Shown here: piece after piece, positions 1-7,716 of the stretch
Position numbering within the stretch: position 1 is the stretch's first letter
Layout of the letters: the number at the start of each line of letters is the position of its first letter
NCBI RefSeq assembly: GCF_016900095.1
Contig: NZ_JACJJP010000022.1
Location: 1 to 54,935, forward strand
Origin: Gemmiger formicilis
GTDB taxonomy: Bacteria > Bacillota > Clostridia > Oscillospirales > Ruminococcaceae
Reading direction: 5' to 3'
DNA: 54,935 bases
The notes under the pieces: generated by a model
Seen by the model: only the letters and a program-made list of their open reading frames with translations
The model's database searches: none
What the model was told of the DNA's origin: nothing
Position numbers and translations under genes: made by a program

Positions 1-11
1 TGCTTTTATAA

Positions 12-87
12 GCGCCATTAGCTCAGTTGGTAGAGCAACTGACTCTTAATCAGTGGGTCCTGGGTTCGAGTCCCCGATGGCGCACCA
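12..87 (+). tRNA. tRNA-Lys (anticodon CTT), CCA encoded
   Basis: The sequence folds as a complete tRNA. Acceptor arms GCGCCAT and ATGGCGC pair, the anticodon stem ACTGA/TCAGT encloses loop CTCTTAA giving anticodon CTT (codon AAG, lysine), the T arm carries GGTTCGAGTCC, and the 3' CCA is encoded. Positions 23-88 are repeated identically at 24770-24835, so this gene is the likely integration target of the island to its right. Confidence 0.97.
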
Positions 88-88
88 A
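23..88 (+). repeat. Left direct repeat (candidate attL) within tRNA-Lys
   Basis: These 66 bases, from the D arm to just past the CCA, match 24770-24835 without a mismatch. An intact tRNA at one end and a 5'-damaged copy at the other is the arrangement left when an element integrates at a tRNA 3' end. The alternative is a decayed tandem tRNA gene. Confidence 0.7.
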
Positions 89-90
89 AG

Positions 91-120
91 AAACGCCTTG
101 CTGGAAAGCAGGGCGTTTTT
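91..120 (+). terminator. Intrinsic terminator of tRNA-Lys
   Basis: Stem AAACGCC...GGGCGTTT with inner TGCT/AGCA pairing and loop GGAA, ending in a T run, directly behind the tRNA. Confidence 0.8.
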
Positions 121-136
121 CATATTGATCGATATT

Positions 137-173
137 GGGAGGATTGGCACAGAGCGCCGGTCCTCCCTTTTTG
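137..173 (+). terminator. Second hairpin terminator before the XRE gene
   Basis: GGGAGGA pairs with TCCTCCC across an inner GGC/GCC stem and is followed by five T residues. It would insulate the regulator at 244 from tRNA transcription. Confidence 0.6.
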
Positions 174-196
174 CATGTAAACCAGACGAATATAGT
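168..196 (+). promoter_or_regulatory. Possible promoter of the XRE regulator
   Basis: TTTTTG (168-173) and TATAGT (191-196) are separated by 17 bases, about 48 bases ahead of the start codon. The -35 is poor and overlaps the terminator T run, so this is tentative. Confidence 0.35.
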
Positions 197-243
197 ATGT
201 TAACGCTTCGAACGTGTCTACAAGGTGGAGGCAGAATTATATC

Positions 244-714
244 ATGAAAATTGGAACTAAAATTCGTCTAATCCGTCAACATCGTCACATGACGCAACGG
301 GAGTTAGGTGAGCGGATTGGACTGGGAGCGAGTGGGGCAAATCGTATCGCTCAATATGAGATAGGGTATCGAACTCCAAAACGTAACCTGATTAAGAATA
401 TAGCTCACGCGTTGAACGTGCCGGAAACAATTCTCTCCATAGAAGAAAATGAATCGTTGCAGACGTTGCTTCGTCAGCTATTATGGTTGGATCAAGAGGA
501 TTGCGCTCTCATTGAATTCATTCCGGTAAACGAGGAAAAATGCCAACTCCCTTGCACTTGCAATCCATTAGCATTTGAGCACATTGCGATTGTAGTTCAC
601 AACCAGGCATTCCAGAATCTTCTCACAAGATGGAGCAATGAGAAAACATTCCTTTTAGGCGGCATTATTAATCAGAACGACTATTTCGGATGGAAGATTG
701 GTAAGCTATTGTAA
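244..714 (+). CDS. XRE-family helix-turn-helix regulator
   Basis: Predicted DNA-binding protein of 156 residues. Residues about 4-58 form an XRE/Cro-type HTH (IRQHRHMTQRELGERIGLG, then the QYEIGYRTPK segment typical of helix 4-5). The remaining ~95 residues have no family I recognise and may sense a ligand. The ATG at 244 is preferred to an upstream start because GGTGGAGG lies 12 bases ahead of it. The gene is co-oriented with the ABC transporter starting at 893 and about 180 bases upstream of it, so regulation of that transporter is plausible but unproven. It is AT-rich compared with most of the window, which suggests transfer. Confidence 0.8.
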   Translation: MKIGTKIRLIRQHRHMTQRELGERIGLGASGANRIAQYEIGYRTPKRNLIKNIAHALNVPETILSIEENESLQTLLRQLLWLDQEDCALIEFIPVNEEKCQLPCTCNPLAFEHIAIVVHNQAFQNLLTRWSNEKTFLLGGIINQNDYFGWKIGKLL

Positions 715-762
715 ATTTTTGAGTAATGGCTGAAAGATTTACTCGATTTGCTTCCTGCTTGC

Positions 763-791
763 TTGTTGCACCTATTACCGTATGCTATAAT
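763..791 (+). promoter_or_regulatory. Promoter of the AT-rich ABC transporter operon
   Basis: TTGTTG (763-768), a 17-base spacer and TATAAT (786-791) with an extended TG ahead of the -10. An imperfect dyad GTGCAT/ATGTAC lies just downstream (about 802-816) and is a candidate operator. Confidence 0.65.
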
Positions 792-892
792 GATAAAAAC
801 GTGCATGTTATGTACTTTTTTGTGCGTGAAGTATTCCTACTAAATTACAAGATATCTTAACTCACCTGGAATGTTAATCGAAAGGATATGGC

Positions 893-2347
893 ATGAAAAA
901 AGCTGCTGCTCTACTTGTGGCTTCTATCGTTCTTCTGATAAGCTGTACCTCGTGCGTTTCAACAGCATCAAGTAGCTCAGAAAATCCAAAGAGTTCGAAC
1001 ACTCCCACCATGAGCTCATCACAGAAAAACGAAACTGTCACCCTGTCCGTGTATCTGGAAGCCGTTTACACTGATGAAGAAGCGCATTTTCCCATCTACG
1101 AAAAATTAAAGGACTTCGAGGATTCTCATCCGGAAATTCATCTGGAATTTGTATCTCCTGTAAGTGGTGCCAGCGATCAAGCTGCACGAGAATCGGAGAT
1201 CAACCAGCTGAATACTGAGATCATAACAGGTGGCGGACCCGATATTTTTCTGATGCAGACTTTGCGATTCACGGATGAGAATTTGTTCCCGGACGTTCAA
1301 AAAGCAATGAAGAATCACTCCTTTTTGAATCTTTCCGACTATGCAGATGCCAATTCATTTGATCCTGCTAACTACTATTCCGCGGTTCTTGCTACCGGGC
1401 AACTGGATGGCCAGCAATATATTTTGCCACTTTCTTTTTCGGTCCCTTTATTTGTTGGAGCAGAGAACGTTATCACAGAAAGTGGATTTCAGCCGGATAT
1501 AGCCTCAGCGAATCAAACAGCTTTTTTTGAGGAATTGTCCCGTGTCCTGAAGGAAAACGGCAAACAGGTCGAATATTCTTTGAGCTTGACAAACCTACTT
1601 GATCAACCGTTGATTGACTACCAGGAAGGCGCTATTCAGTTAGATACTGATGCTGTCCGTCAGGCTTTAACCATTGAAAAGGATTACACCACCCATCAGC
1701 TTAATCTTTTCAACAACTATGACTCGCAGCAGATTGATGCGTTAGCTGAGGGAACACCTTTTGGCCTTCTGGAAATGTCAGACATCGCGCTGGGAACCTT
1801 GCACCCCCTGGATACCAAAGGCATCGCCCCGTTTGTTCAAGGAATTCCCAACGAAAATGGCAGCATTACTGCAGAAATTTCCAGCTACGCAATGGCTAGT
1901 GCAGGCACACAATATCCAGAGCAGTGCGCAGAACTGCTATATTATCTGATGAGCGCCGAATGCCAGGATGCCGCTGCTTATCCCTGTACCACGGAAGAAC
2001 TGCCTGTACGCCGCGACAGCACAAAGTCTTCGCTTGAAAATGAGCATCAGTTTCTTGTCTACGATGCTTCCAAGGAAAAGCTCTCCGAAGAGGACATTGC
2101 CTTTCGTGAGAAAACCTATGGCGGTAATCTGCAAGACACCACTGTGCAGAGCATTCAGTCTATTTGCGACCAAATAACATCCGCACATTTTCATACCATT
2201 TGGTACAGTGCATTGGAGCTGGGGCAGAGTGAAACGGGAGATGATATACTGACATCCTCCTTGAACGACTATCTCTACGGAGACACATCGCTGGATGAAT
2301 TGATTAACACGCTGACGCCCAGACTGCAGATGTATCTGGATGAATGA
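893..2347 (+). CDS. Sugar ABC transporter substrate-binding lipoprotein
   Basis: Extracytoplasmic solute-binding protein of 484 residues for a CUT1-type ABC importer. The N terminus is a lipoprotein signal (KK, hydrophobic stretch, lipobox LISC with Cys18, a second Cys at 21) followed by a serine-rich linker. The mature part shows the family-1 binding protein pattern, for example a GGGPDIFLMQ segment near residue 112. The substrate cannot be read from sequence. Two permease genes follow immediately, the first overlapping or starting a few bases after this stop. No ATPase is encoded nearby, so a shared MsmX-type ATPase encoded elsewhere is inferred. GC content is clearly below that of the maltodextrin operon further right. 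Confidence 0.88.
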   Translation: MKKAAALLVASIVLLISCTSCVSTASSSSENPKSSNTPTMSSSQKNETVTLSVYLEAVYTDEEAHFPIYEKLKDFEDSHPEIHLEFVSPVSGASDQAARESEINQLNTEIITGGGPDIFLMQTLRFTDENLFPDVQKAMKNHSFLNLSDYADANSFDPANYYSAVLATGQLDGQQYILPLSFSVPLFVGAENVITESGFQPDIASANQTAFFEELSRVLKENGKQVEYSLSLTNLLDQPLIDYQEGAIQLDTDAVRQALTIEKDYTTHQLNLFNNYDSQQIDALAEGTPFGLLEMSDIALGTLHPLDTKGIAPFVQGIPNENGSITAEISSYAMASAGTQYPEQCAELLYYLMSAECQDAAAYPCTTEELPVRRDSTKSSLENEHQFLVYDASKEKLSEEDIAFREKTYGGNLQDTTVQSIQSICDQITSAHFHTIWYSALELGQSETGDDILTSSLNDYLYGDTSLDELINTLTPRLQMYLDE

Positions 2348-2357
2348 AAGGAATTCC

Positions 2358-3236
2358 ATGAATTTCTTTGTAAAAAGTGGATCACTGTCCCGACAACGAC
2401 ATATCATAGGCGGGCTTTTACTAGTACCCATGCTTCTGGCCATTATGGTCAATTATCTGCTTCCTTTTGTTATAGCGTTCATCCGCAGTTTTTACCATGG
2501 TATGGGGAATACCTTCGTGGGGATGGAAAACTATATAGAACTGTTGCAGAATCATACCTTCTTGCTGGCAATTCGTAACCTTCTGATTCTTTGGGCATTT
2601 GTCCTGCCTTTGAATCTTTGTATCGCGTTTCTTCTGGCATTACTGTGCCATCGTATCCACGGTGGTAGATCATCGGCTCTCTTCTTTTTACCCGCCGTTT
2701 TGCCAGCCGTCTGTGTGGTAGAAATTGTTTCTCAGTTGTTCGGAACTTCGCAGATCGATGGTCTGTTTTCCCTTTTACCTGCAGATTGGTCTACGGGACA
2801 AGTGGCTGGTATGGTTTTTGGCTGTCTCGTTCTTTGGAAAGGGCTTGGATATTCGCTTCTGATTCTAATAGTCGCGTTGGGCTCAATTCCGGAAGAATAC
2901 TTGGAGGCAGCTGCACTGGAAGGGGCCTCTTATTGGCGAATTGTTTTTTCCATTCGCCTTCCTCTTACAGCCCCTTCTTTGGGAATTTGTGCCATCCTAG
3001 CTGTATACAATTCATTTCGCTGTTTCCGCGAAGCCTTGCTTTTGGGTGGGGCGCATCCTACAGAATCACTGTACAGTTTACAACATTTCCTGCAAAACAA
3101 TTTCAGTAACATGAATTTTGCCAGACTGGAGGCGGCGTCGGTCTTTCTCATTGTTATCCCGTTGCTTCTACTCGTATTCTTTTCGGCCTTTTGGAAATTA
3201 CCTGTCTGGAAAAGGAAAGAAGGTGGGCGGTCATGA
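2358..3236 (+). CDS. ABC transporter permease, MalF/UgpA type
   Basis: Inner-membrane permease of about 292 residues with six predicted membrane segments. The cytoplasmic EAA loop is visible near residues 178-205 (YLEAAALEGAS...LPL), the contact site for the ATPase in this superfamily. I chose ATG 2358 because AAAGGA lies 6 bases ahead; an in-frame ATG at 2340 overlaps the binding-protein stop but has no good ribosome site. It ends in a 4-base overlap with the next permease, so the two are translationally coupled. It pairs with the 3233 gene to form the channel of a CUT1 sugar importer. Confidence 0.87.
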   Translation: MNFFVKSGSLSRQRHIIGGLLLVPMLLAIMVNYLLPFVIAFIRSFYHGMGNTFVGMENYIELLQNHTFLLAIRNLLILWAFVLPLNLCIAFLLALLCHRIHGGRSSALFFLPAVLPAVCVVEIVSQLFGTSQIDGLFSLLPADWSTGQVAGMVFGCLVLWKGLGYSLLILIVALGSIPEEYLEAAALEGASYWRIVFSIRLPLTAPSLGICAILAVYNSFRCFREALLLGGAHPTESLYSLQHFLQNNFSNMNFARLEAASVFLIVIPLLLLVFFSAFWKLPVWKRKEGGRS

Positions 3237-4015
3237 TTAAACATCCCCGCTGGCAACGCCCGCTCTTCAAGTCGCTTGTGTTCCTGTACATACTTCCTTG
3301 CGCAGCTTTGCTCCTCCCATTTGTAAAAGCTGGTGTTCTTTCCCTTTTGGAAAGTTCTCTGGAACTTGAAACGATATTTTGGGCTGCCTATCTAAATACG
3401 ATTATACTTGCTGTAGGAGATCTACTGCTACAGTGGTTGGTCAACATACCCGCAGGCCTTGCACTTTCGAAAATGCTTCCGCAGCATATTGCCCGAAAAG
3501 TGCTCTATCTCTGCCTTTTGTTGATGTTTCTTCCTCAACAAGCACTCATACTTCCACAATATCTTTTATTGGATCGGATGCATCTTTTACACCACGCGGG
3601 CGGTGTCGTGCTCATGTCTGCCTTCCAGCCTTTTCTTGTTTTGATCTTCTGGTTTGGCAGTGAGCAAATTCATCCTAGCCTGTTCGAAGCAGCAATCTGT
3701 GAAGGAGCTTCTACTCGGCAATGCTTTTTCCGGATTTATATCCCAATGCTTTCCCCCTACATACTGGCAGGTAGCCTATTATCGGTGGCTGAGAGTTGGA
3801 ACATGCTTGAACAACCCATGACCTTTTTGCAGACAGATAGCCAGTTGGTATTGTCAACTTACTTTCTGCAACAAATAGGTGCCGACCCAAGCGTAACAGC
3901 TATACAAGCACTATTATCTGTGTTTCCGTTGCTACTGGTTTTTGCTTTTGCAGTTGCAAAGCTGCATAACCCAAATTCAATAGTATCTAGCGAAGAAAAT
4001 TCTTTTACATTATAG
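3233..4015 (+). CDS. ABC transporter permease, MalG/UgpE type
   Basis: Second channel subunit, about 260 residues, with an N-terminal membrane segment (LYILPCAALLLPF) and the EAA loop around residues 146-172 (LFEAAICEGAS...IPMLSP). ATG 3233 overlaps the previous stop (ATGA), with AAGGTGG just upstream. It is the last gene of the unit and a strong hairpin terminator follows. The usual MalG ending is somewhat shortened but the core is complete. Confidence 0.86.
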   Translation: MIKHPRWQRPLFKSLVFLYILPCAALLLPFVKAGVLSLLESSLELETIFWAAYLNTIILAVGDLLLQWLVNIPAGLALSKMLPQHIARKVLYLCLLLMFLPQQALILPQYLLLDRMHLLHHAGGVVLMSAFQPFLVLIFWFGSEQIHPSLFEAAICEGASTRQCFFRIYIPMLSPYILAGSLLSVAESWNMLEQPMTFLQTDSQLVLSTYFLQQIGADPSVTAIQALLSVFPLLLVFAFAVAKLHNPNSIVSSEENSFTL

Positions 4016-4046
4016 TGGTCGTAAAACAGTAATAGGTGAAATTCTT

Positions 4047-4085
4047 GGAACAGGCATGATTTCGGTCATGCCTGTTCCGCTTTTA
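4047..4085 (+). terminator. Terminator of the first ABC operon
   Basis: GGAACAGGCATGA pairs perfectly with TCATGCCTGTTCC around loop TTTCGG and is followed by a short T-rich tract. Confidence 0.8.
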
Positions 4086-4090
4086 TCAGT

Positions 4091-4453
4091 TCATCTACAT
4101 TTCAGATGGGAAAGAGAAAGCAGGATTTTTTTAATGCCTTCGTAAATTTCCTCCTGATTCCTTTTGATTTCTTCAATGTCAGCTTCGTAGATGTTACCCG
4201 TTGTGTTGAGCTGTTTGGCAATTTGGTTTTCGCTGTTGGATATCCGTTTCATTTTGCAAGTCAACTCACGGAGTTCAGGCATATCCAAATTCACAACATA
4301 CCCATCGATTGCCATTTTGCGGAGATAGGCACTCATGTTGTTCGTTCCCATCTGTGCCATTTTCTGTTTTATCAGGTCAAGCTCTTTTTCGTCTACAAAA
4401 AACTTGACCTGTATCGGGCGTTGACGGGTTGGTGGTTTTCGTTTTTCAGTCAT
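4091..4453 (-). CDS. MobC-like plasmid mobilisation (relaxosome) protein
   Basis: Small basic protein of 120 residues. The N-terminal part (RPIQVKFFVDEKELDLIKQKMAQMG) and the following MSAYLRKMAIDGYVV segment resemble the ribbon-helix-helix MobC/relaxosome accessory proteins of Tn1549-like and mobilisable elements; the C-terminal half is a coiled coil. ATG 4453 is preferred over an upstream start because it follows AAAGG. In intact elements a relaxase gene follows; here none does, and the gene runs straight into the convergent ABC terminator. It is therefore an orphan, probably a leftover of a degraded conjugative or mobilisable element. Confidence 0.7.
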   Translation of the reverse strand: MTEKRKPPTRQRPIQVKFFVDEKELDLIKQKMAQMGTNNMSAYLRKMAIDGYVVNLDMPELRELTCKMKRISNSENQIAKQLNTTGNIYEADIEEIKRNQEEIYEGIKKILLSLSHLKCR

Positions 4454-4689
4454 AACCTTTGCCAAAGAGATTCTGGACCTGATCGTCGGCACCGGAGTCT
4501 GATGTGCCGGAATATACCAGGAAAGATTAACTATTAAAAGTCAACCCTGAAAATGAGTGGAAGTGCTCACAGGCAGATGGTTCAAAAAAGGGTATAGCAA
4601 AGCTGAGGTCTTATCAGACCCCCGCTGTCTATTCAAATAGATGGCTCAAGCCGCTGAGCGATAGGGCTGCCTGGATTTCTCCATGGCGA
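4454..4689. other. Non-coding stretch between mobC-like gene and IS110 remnant
   Basis: About 235 bases with no supportable gene. A 19-residue minus-strand tail continues from the IS110 fragment to a stop at 4629 but matches nothing I know. It is likely junction sequence between unrelated mobile-element fragments. Confidence 0.4.
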
Positions 4690-4827
4690 AGATAGGTGGC
4701 CAGACCATTGTCCAAAAGAAACCCCAGCAGATTGTAGCTGTAATGTCCGGTTGCCTCAAGCCCTACTCTTATTTTGTCCTGAGGTGCGATACAGGCCTGA
4801 ATCTTCTCCAACAGCGTATCCTTGCTG
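4690..4827 (-). pseudogene. IS110-family transposase fragment (N-terminal part)
   Basis: About 45 codons on the minus strand read KDTLLEKIQACIAPQDKI, then VGLEATGHYSYNLLGFLL, then DNGLATYL. The GLEATGHY segment matches the N-terminal DEDD catalytic region of IS110/IS1111 transposases as I know that family. Frame and homology stop abruptly on both sides: on the right it abuts the M23 fragment, on the left it meets unrelated residues. A full transposase would be about 400 residues. Confidence 0.65.
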
Positions 4828-5069
4828 CCGCAGATGGCACCGTGGCCATTGCCAATGCCACTGATAGTTGGGGTGGAAGCTACGGGTACTATGTCAAGAT
4901 CGACCATGGCAGCGGACTCACGACCTTGTATGCCCATTGCTCCAGTATCTGTGTTACAGCGGGGCAGCAGGTGAAATCCGGACAGGTCATAGCATATGTG
5001 GGGCAAACTGGGAGGGCGACAGGGCCGCATTTGCATTTTGAGATCCAAGGGGGCGCAAATGTGAATTGA
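4828..5069 (+). pseudogene. M23 peptidase C-terminal fragment of a conjugative-element protein
   Basis: About 80 codons encode the end of an M23 (LytM) endopeptidase domain, from AADGTVAIANATDSWGG to GRATGPHLHFEIQ and a stop. It keeps the HLHFE (HxH) metal and catalytic motif but lacks the earlier HxxxD motif and the N-terminal region. It is close to, but not identical with, residues ~490-546 of the chimeric protein at 22157 (for example TVAIAN versus TVTIAN, AGQQVKSG versus VGQQVQAG), so the two derive from different copies. Its 5' side is truncated exactly where the IS110 fragment begins. Confidence 0.75.
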
Positions 5070-5214
5070 TTATTGGGATATAAATGGGAGAAAAGTATTG
5101 GAAAGTATATTTGATACAAAAAACTCGCACCGCTACAAAGTCGGGCGAGATTTTATATGCGCCGAAAACAGCTTCCAGCAAGGGTCTGACATAATGTATC
5201 TGTCTTTTTGTGTT

Positions 5215-6213
5215 TTACGGGTGCTCTTTTGGAGCTGCAGTAGATTGACGAAGGATTAATTGGGCATGGAGCAGCAGGGTGCTGATGGGCACCCCGGCCA
5301 ACAGGCTGGAAAGAGCGTAAAAGCCGCTTTTGCCCAGCTGGGTGCGGTCCTGGCGGATGGTGGTCAGCGGTGGCATGGTGTAGGAACACAGGGGCAGGTC
5401 GTCAAAGCCGATGATGCTCAGATCCTGGGGGATGCGGATGCCCAGTTCCAGGCAGTGGAGCATCACCGTATGGGCCAGTAGGTCATGGCTGCACAGAATG
5501 GCCGTTACATTCTGCTTGAGCAGGGCGGGCAGATGCTTTTGCAGACATTCCGAGAAGAAATAATCACTTCCCGCCAGATGAGGGTCGTCCGGCAATCCAT
5601 TTTTGCGCAGCGCGTGGAAAAAAGCGCTGTAACGGGTCTGGTTTACATAGGAACCCAGCCCGCCGCTGAGATAGCCGATGCGGGTGTGCCCCAGGCTGCG
5701 CAGGTGGGCCACCGCCAGGTCCATGCCCTCGGCGTTGTCAACACCCATATAACAAGTGTAGGGGTTGGCTTTGATGTAGTTGTCCAGCAACACGGCGGGG
5801 GTGTGGGCGGTCTGTAGGTCGTGCAGCCATACGTCCGAAAGGGACAATCCCAGGAACAACGCTCCGGCATAGTTGTGTTTGAGCATATACTCGTCGTAGC
5901 GGGTGTGCTTCTGGGTTTTGTCGTCCAGAGGGACCACCTCCACCAGATACCCAGAAGGCTCCGCCGCCTTGCGGAAACCCACCACAATATCGTAGCCGAA
6001 GTCGTTGGGCTCTTGGCAGGACATGTTCTCGATGAAGATGCAAAGGGTCTTGGCATCCCGCTTGTGGAGGGTGCGGGAATAGCCCATCTCCACAGCGGTC
6101 TCCAAAATAGATTTTCGCAATGTTTCGCTCACGTCAGGCGCGCCGTTCAATGCCTTGGAGACCGTCCCTTTGGAAACATTTAATTTTTCCGCGATATTTT
6201 GAATGGTGACCAT
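5215..6213 (-). CDS. LacI-family regulator of the maltodextrin operon
   Basis: Transcription factor of 332 residues. Residues 3-25 are the LacI HTH (IQNIAEKLNVSKGTVSKALNG), followed by the hinge and a periplasmic-binding-protein-like effector domain that ends with SIIGFDDLPLCSYTMPPLTTI, a hallmark of the family. It is divergent from the MalE-type gene at 6469, with 255 bases between them carrying both promoters and TTGTTTCGCT/AGCGAAACAA repeats. It most likely represses the 6.5-21.8 kb operon and itself, with a maltodextrin-derived inducer; the ligand is inferred from context only. Confidence 0.9.
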   Translation of the reverse strand: MVTIQNIAEKLNVSKGTVSKALNGAPDVSETLRKSILETAVEMGYSRTLHKRDAKTLCIFIENMSCQEPNDFGYDIVVGFRKAAEPSGYLVEVVPLDDKTQKHTRYDEYMLKHNYAGALFLGLSLSDVWLHDLQTAHTPAVLLDNYIKANPYTCYMGVDNAEGMDLAVAHLRSLGHTRIGYLSGGLGSYVNQTRYSAFFHALRKNGLPDDPHLAGSDYFFSECLQKHLPALLKQNVTAILCSHDLLAHTVMLHCLELGIRIPQDLSIIGFDDLPLCSYTMPPLTTIRQDRTQLGKSGFYALSSLLAGVPISTLLLHAQLILRQSTAAPKEHP

Positions 6214-6248
6214 ACATATTCTCCGCTGTTACTCTGTTTTTTATCTGT

Positions 6249-6277
6249 ATTATACCCTCAATTCGGGCAAAAGGCAA
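6249..6277 (-). promoter_or_regulatory. Promoter of the LacI regulator gene
   Basis: On the minus strand TTGCCT and TATAAT are separated by 17 bases, about 35 bases ahead of the start codon at 6213. Confidence 0.65.
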
Positions 6278-6293
6278 TCACCAGTAGCGGAAA

Positions 6294-6324
6294 TGTTTCG
6301 TAAGGTGTTTCGTATTGTTTCGCT
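6294..6324. promoter_or_regulatory. Candidate LacI operator cluster, regulator side
   Basis: Three TGTTTCG half sites (6294-6300, 6306-6312, 6317-6323) lie just upstream of the regulator promoter. The last one, extended to TTGTTTCGCT (6315-6324), is the exact inverted copy of the tandem AGCGAAACAA pair at 6437-6456. Confidence 0.55.
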
Positions 6325-6401
6325 GTACTGTGAAAAAGCACAATTTCCCCTTTGCTTGGTTGTGCAGAAAGCAGAAAAAACTGCGGTTTTTCTGGAAAGT
6401 C

Positions 6402-6430
6402 TTGATTCTGATGGGGGAGGAGTGTATAGT
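6402..6430 (+). promoter_or_regulatory. Promoter of the maltodextrin operon
   Basis: TTGATT (6402-6407), a 17-base spacer and TATAGT (6425-6430). The predicted transcription start falls in the AGCGAAACAA tandem repeat, the expected place for repression. Confidence 0.7.
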
Positions 6431-6436
6431 GGGTGT

Positions 6437-6456
6437 AGCGAAACAAAGCGAAACAA
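6437..6456. promoter_or_regulatory. Tandem AGCGAAACAA operator repeats
   Basis: Two perfect adjacent 10-base copies (6437-6446 and 6447-6456) cover the predicted transcription start, just before the GGAGGAG ribosome site of the first structural gene. They are the reverse complement of 6315-6324, about 120 bases away, which would allow looping by a LacI tetramer or two dimers. Confidence 0.6.
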
Positions 6457-6468
6457 GGAGGAGTAAGC

Positions 6469-7698
6469 ATGCACAAGAAATCGTTACGACTTGCCACGGG
6501 CCTGTGTGCGGCGGGACTTTTGCTGGCAGGCTGTGGTCCTGTGTCCGGCGATAGCGGCGCTGAAAAGATTCGTCTGATGGTATGGTCCCCGTCGGAGGAC
6601 CAGTCCAAAGACAGCGGCCAATGGCTGCAGACCTGCTGCGAAAACTTTGCCGCCCTGCACCCGGAATGGGATATCACCTTTGTGTACGGCGTGTCGGATG
6701 AAGCTTCAGCGGCTACTGCTGTGTCTCAGGACCCGGACGCCAGCGCCGATGTGTTCATGTACGCCAACGACACCCTGACCACCATGACCGATGCCAACGC
6801 ACTGGCCAAATTCGGCGGTATCTATGCCGAGGAACTGAAGGCTACAAACAGCGAAACGCTGCTGGACTCCCTGACATTGGATGGCGACATCTACGGTGTG
6901 CCGTTTACCACCAATACCTGGTACATGTATTATGACAAGAGCGTGTTCACCGAGGAGGATGTGAAAAGCCTGGACACCATGCTGGAAAATGGTGTGGTCA
7001 GCTTCCCCTTCGTGAACTCCTGGTACCTGCCGGCGTTCTACTTCGGCAACGGCTGCACCCTCTTCGGGGACGGCACCCAGGAGGAACTGGGCGCCGACTT
7101 CGGCGGGGAGAACGCCGTGGAAGTGACCGAATACCTGGTGGACCTGGTGGCCAATCCCAACTTCAAGATCGACCAGGACGGTTCCGGTCTGGCGGGATTG
7201 CGGGACGGCAGCATCAACGCCATCTTCTCCGGCTCCTGGGATGCCGCCGCCGTGGAGGAAATCCTGGGCGACAACATGGGTGTGGCGGCACTGCCCACCT
7301 ACACCCTGAACGGGGAAGAAAAGCAGATGTATGCCTATGCCGGATCCAAAGCCATTGGGGTGAACACATCCACCAAGCATATGAAGGCTTCGGTGGAACT
7401 GGCCATGTACCTGGGTTCGGCGGAAGCCCAGCGCCTGCACTACGAGCTGCGCAATGTGATCCCCTGCAACACCGAGCTGAACAGCGACCCCGAAATCGCG
7501 GCGGACCCGGTGGTCAAGGCCCAGAACGATACCTTTGACCGCACGTCCATCCTGCAGCCCTTTGTGGCAAGCATGAACAACTGCTGGACGCCGGTGGAAA
7601 ACATGGGCAAGGCCATCCGCAACGGCAGCGTGACCAAGGAGAACGCCGCCGAACAGACCAAGGCCATGAATGACGCCATGAACAGCAACGGAATCTGA
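6469..7698 (+). CDS. Maltodextrin-binding lipoprotein (MalE type)
   Basis: Solute-binding protein of 409 residues, first gene of the operon. A lipoprotein signal ends with lipobox LAGC (Cys22). The mature protein has the MalE-like order of blocks: an N-terminal IRLMVWSPSEDQ strand, a DVFMYANDTLTTM segment, the GDIYGVPFTTNTWYMYYDKS hinge region near residues 142-163, and IFSGSWDAAAVEEILG in the C lobe. A GGAGGAG site precedes the ATG. The permeases follow at 7717 and 9102 and glucan-processing enzymes beyond them, so malto-oligosaccharides are the probable ligand. The matching ATPase is not in the window. Confidence 0.9.
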   Translation: MHKKSLRLATGLCAAGLLLAGCGPVSGDSGAEKIRLMVWSPSEDQSKDSGQWLQTCCENFAALHPEWDITFVYGVSDEASAATAVSQDPDASADVFMYANDTLTTMTDANALAKFGGIYAEELKATNSETLLDSLTLDGDIYGVPFTTNTWYMYYDKSVFTEEDVKSLDTMLENGVVSFPFVNSWYLPAFYFGNGCTLFGDGTQEELGADFGGENAVEVTEYLVDLVANPNFKIDQDGSGLAGLRDGSINAIFSGSWDAAAVEEILGDNMGVAALPTYTLNGEEKQMYAYAGSKAIGVNTSTKHMKASVELAMYLGSAEAQRLHYELRNVIPCNTELNSDPEIAADPVVKAQNDTFDRTSILQPFVASMNNCWTPVENMGKAIRNGSVTKENAAEQTKAMNDAMNSNGI

Positions 7699-7716
7699 GC
7701 AGCGCATGAGGTGGAA

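Noticed and set aside
6372-6394. CAGAAAAA/TTTTTCTG hairpin upstream of the maltodextrin promoter
   Set aside because: A weak A/T stem just upstream of the -35; not convincing as terminator or operator compared with the AGCGAAACAA repeats.
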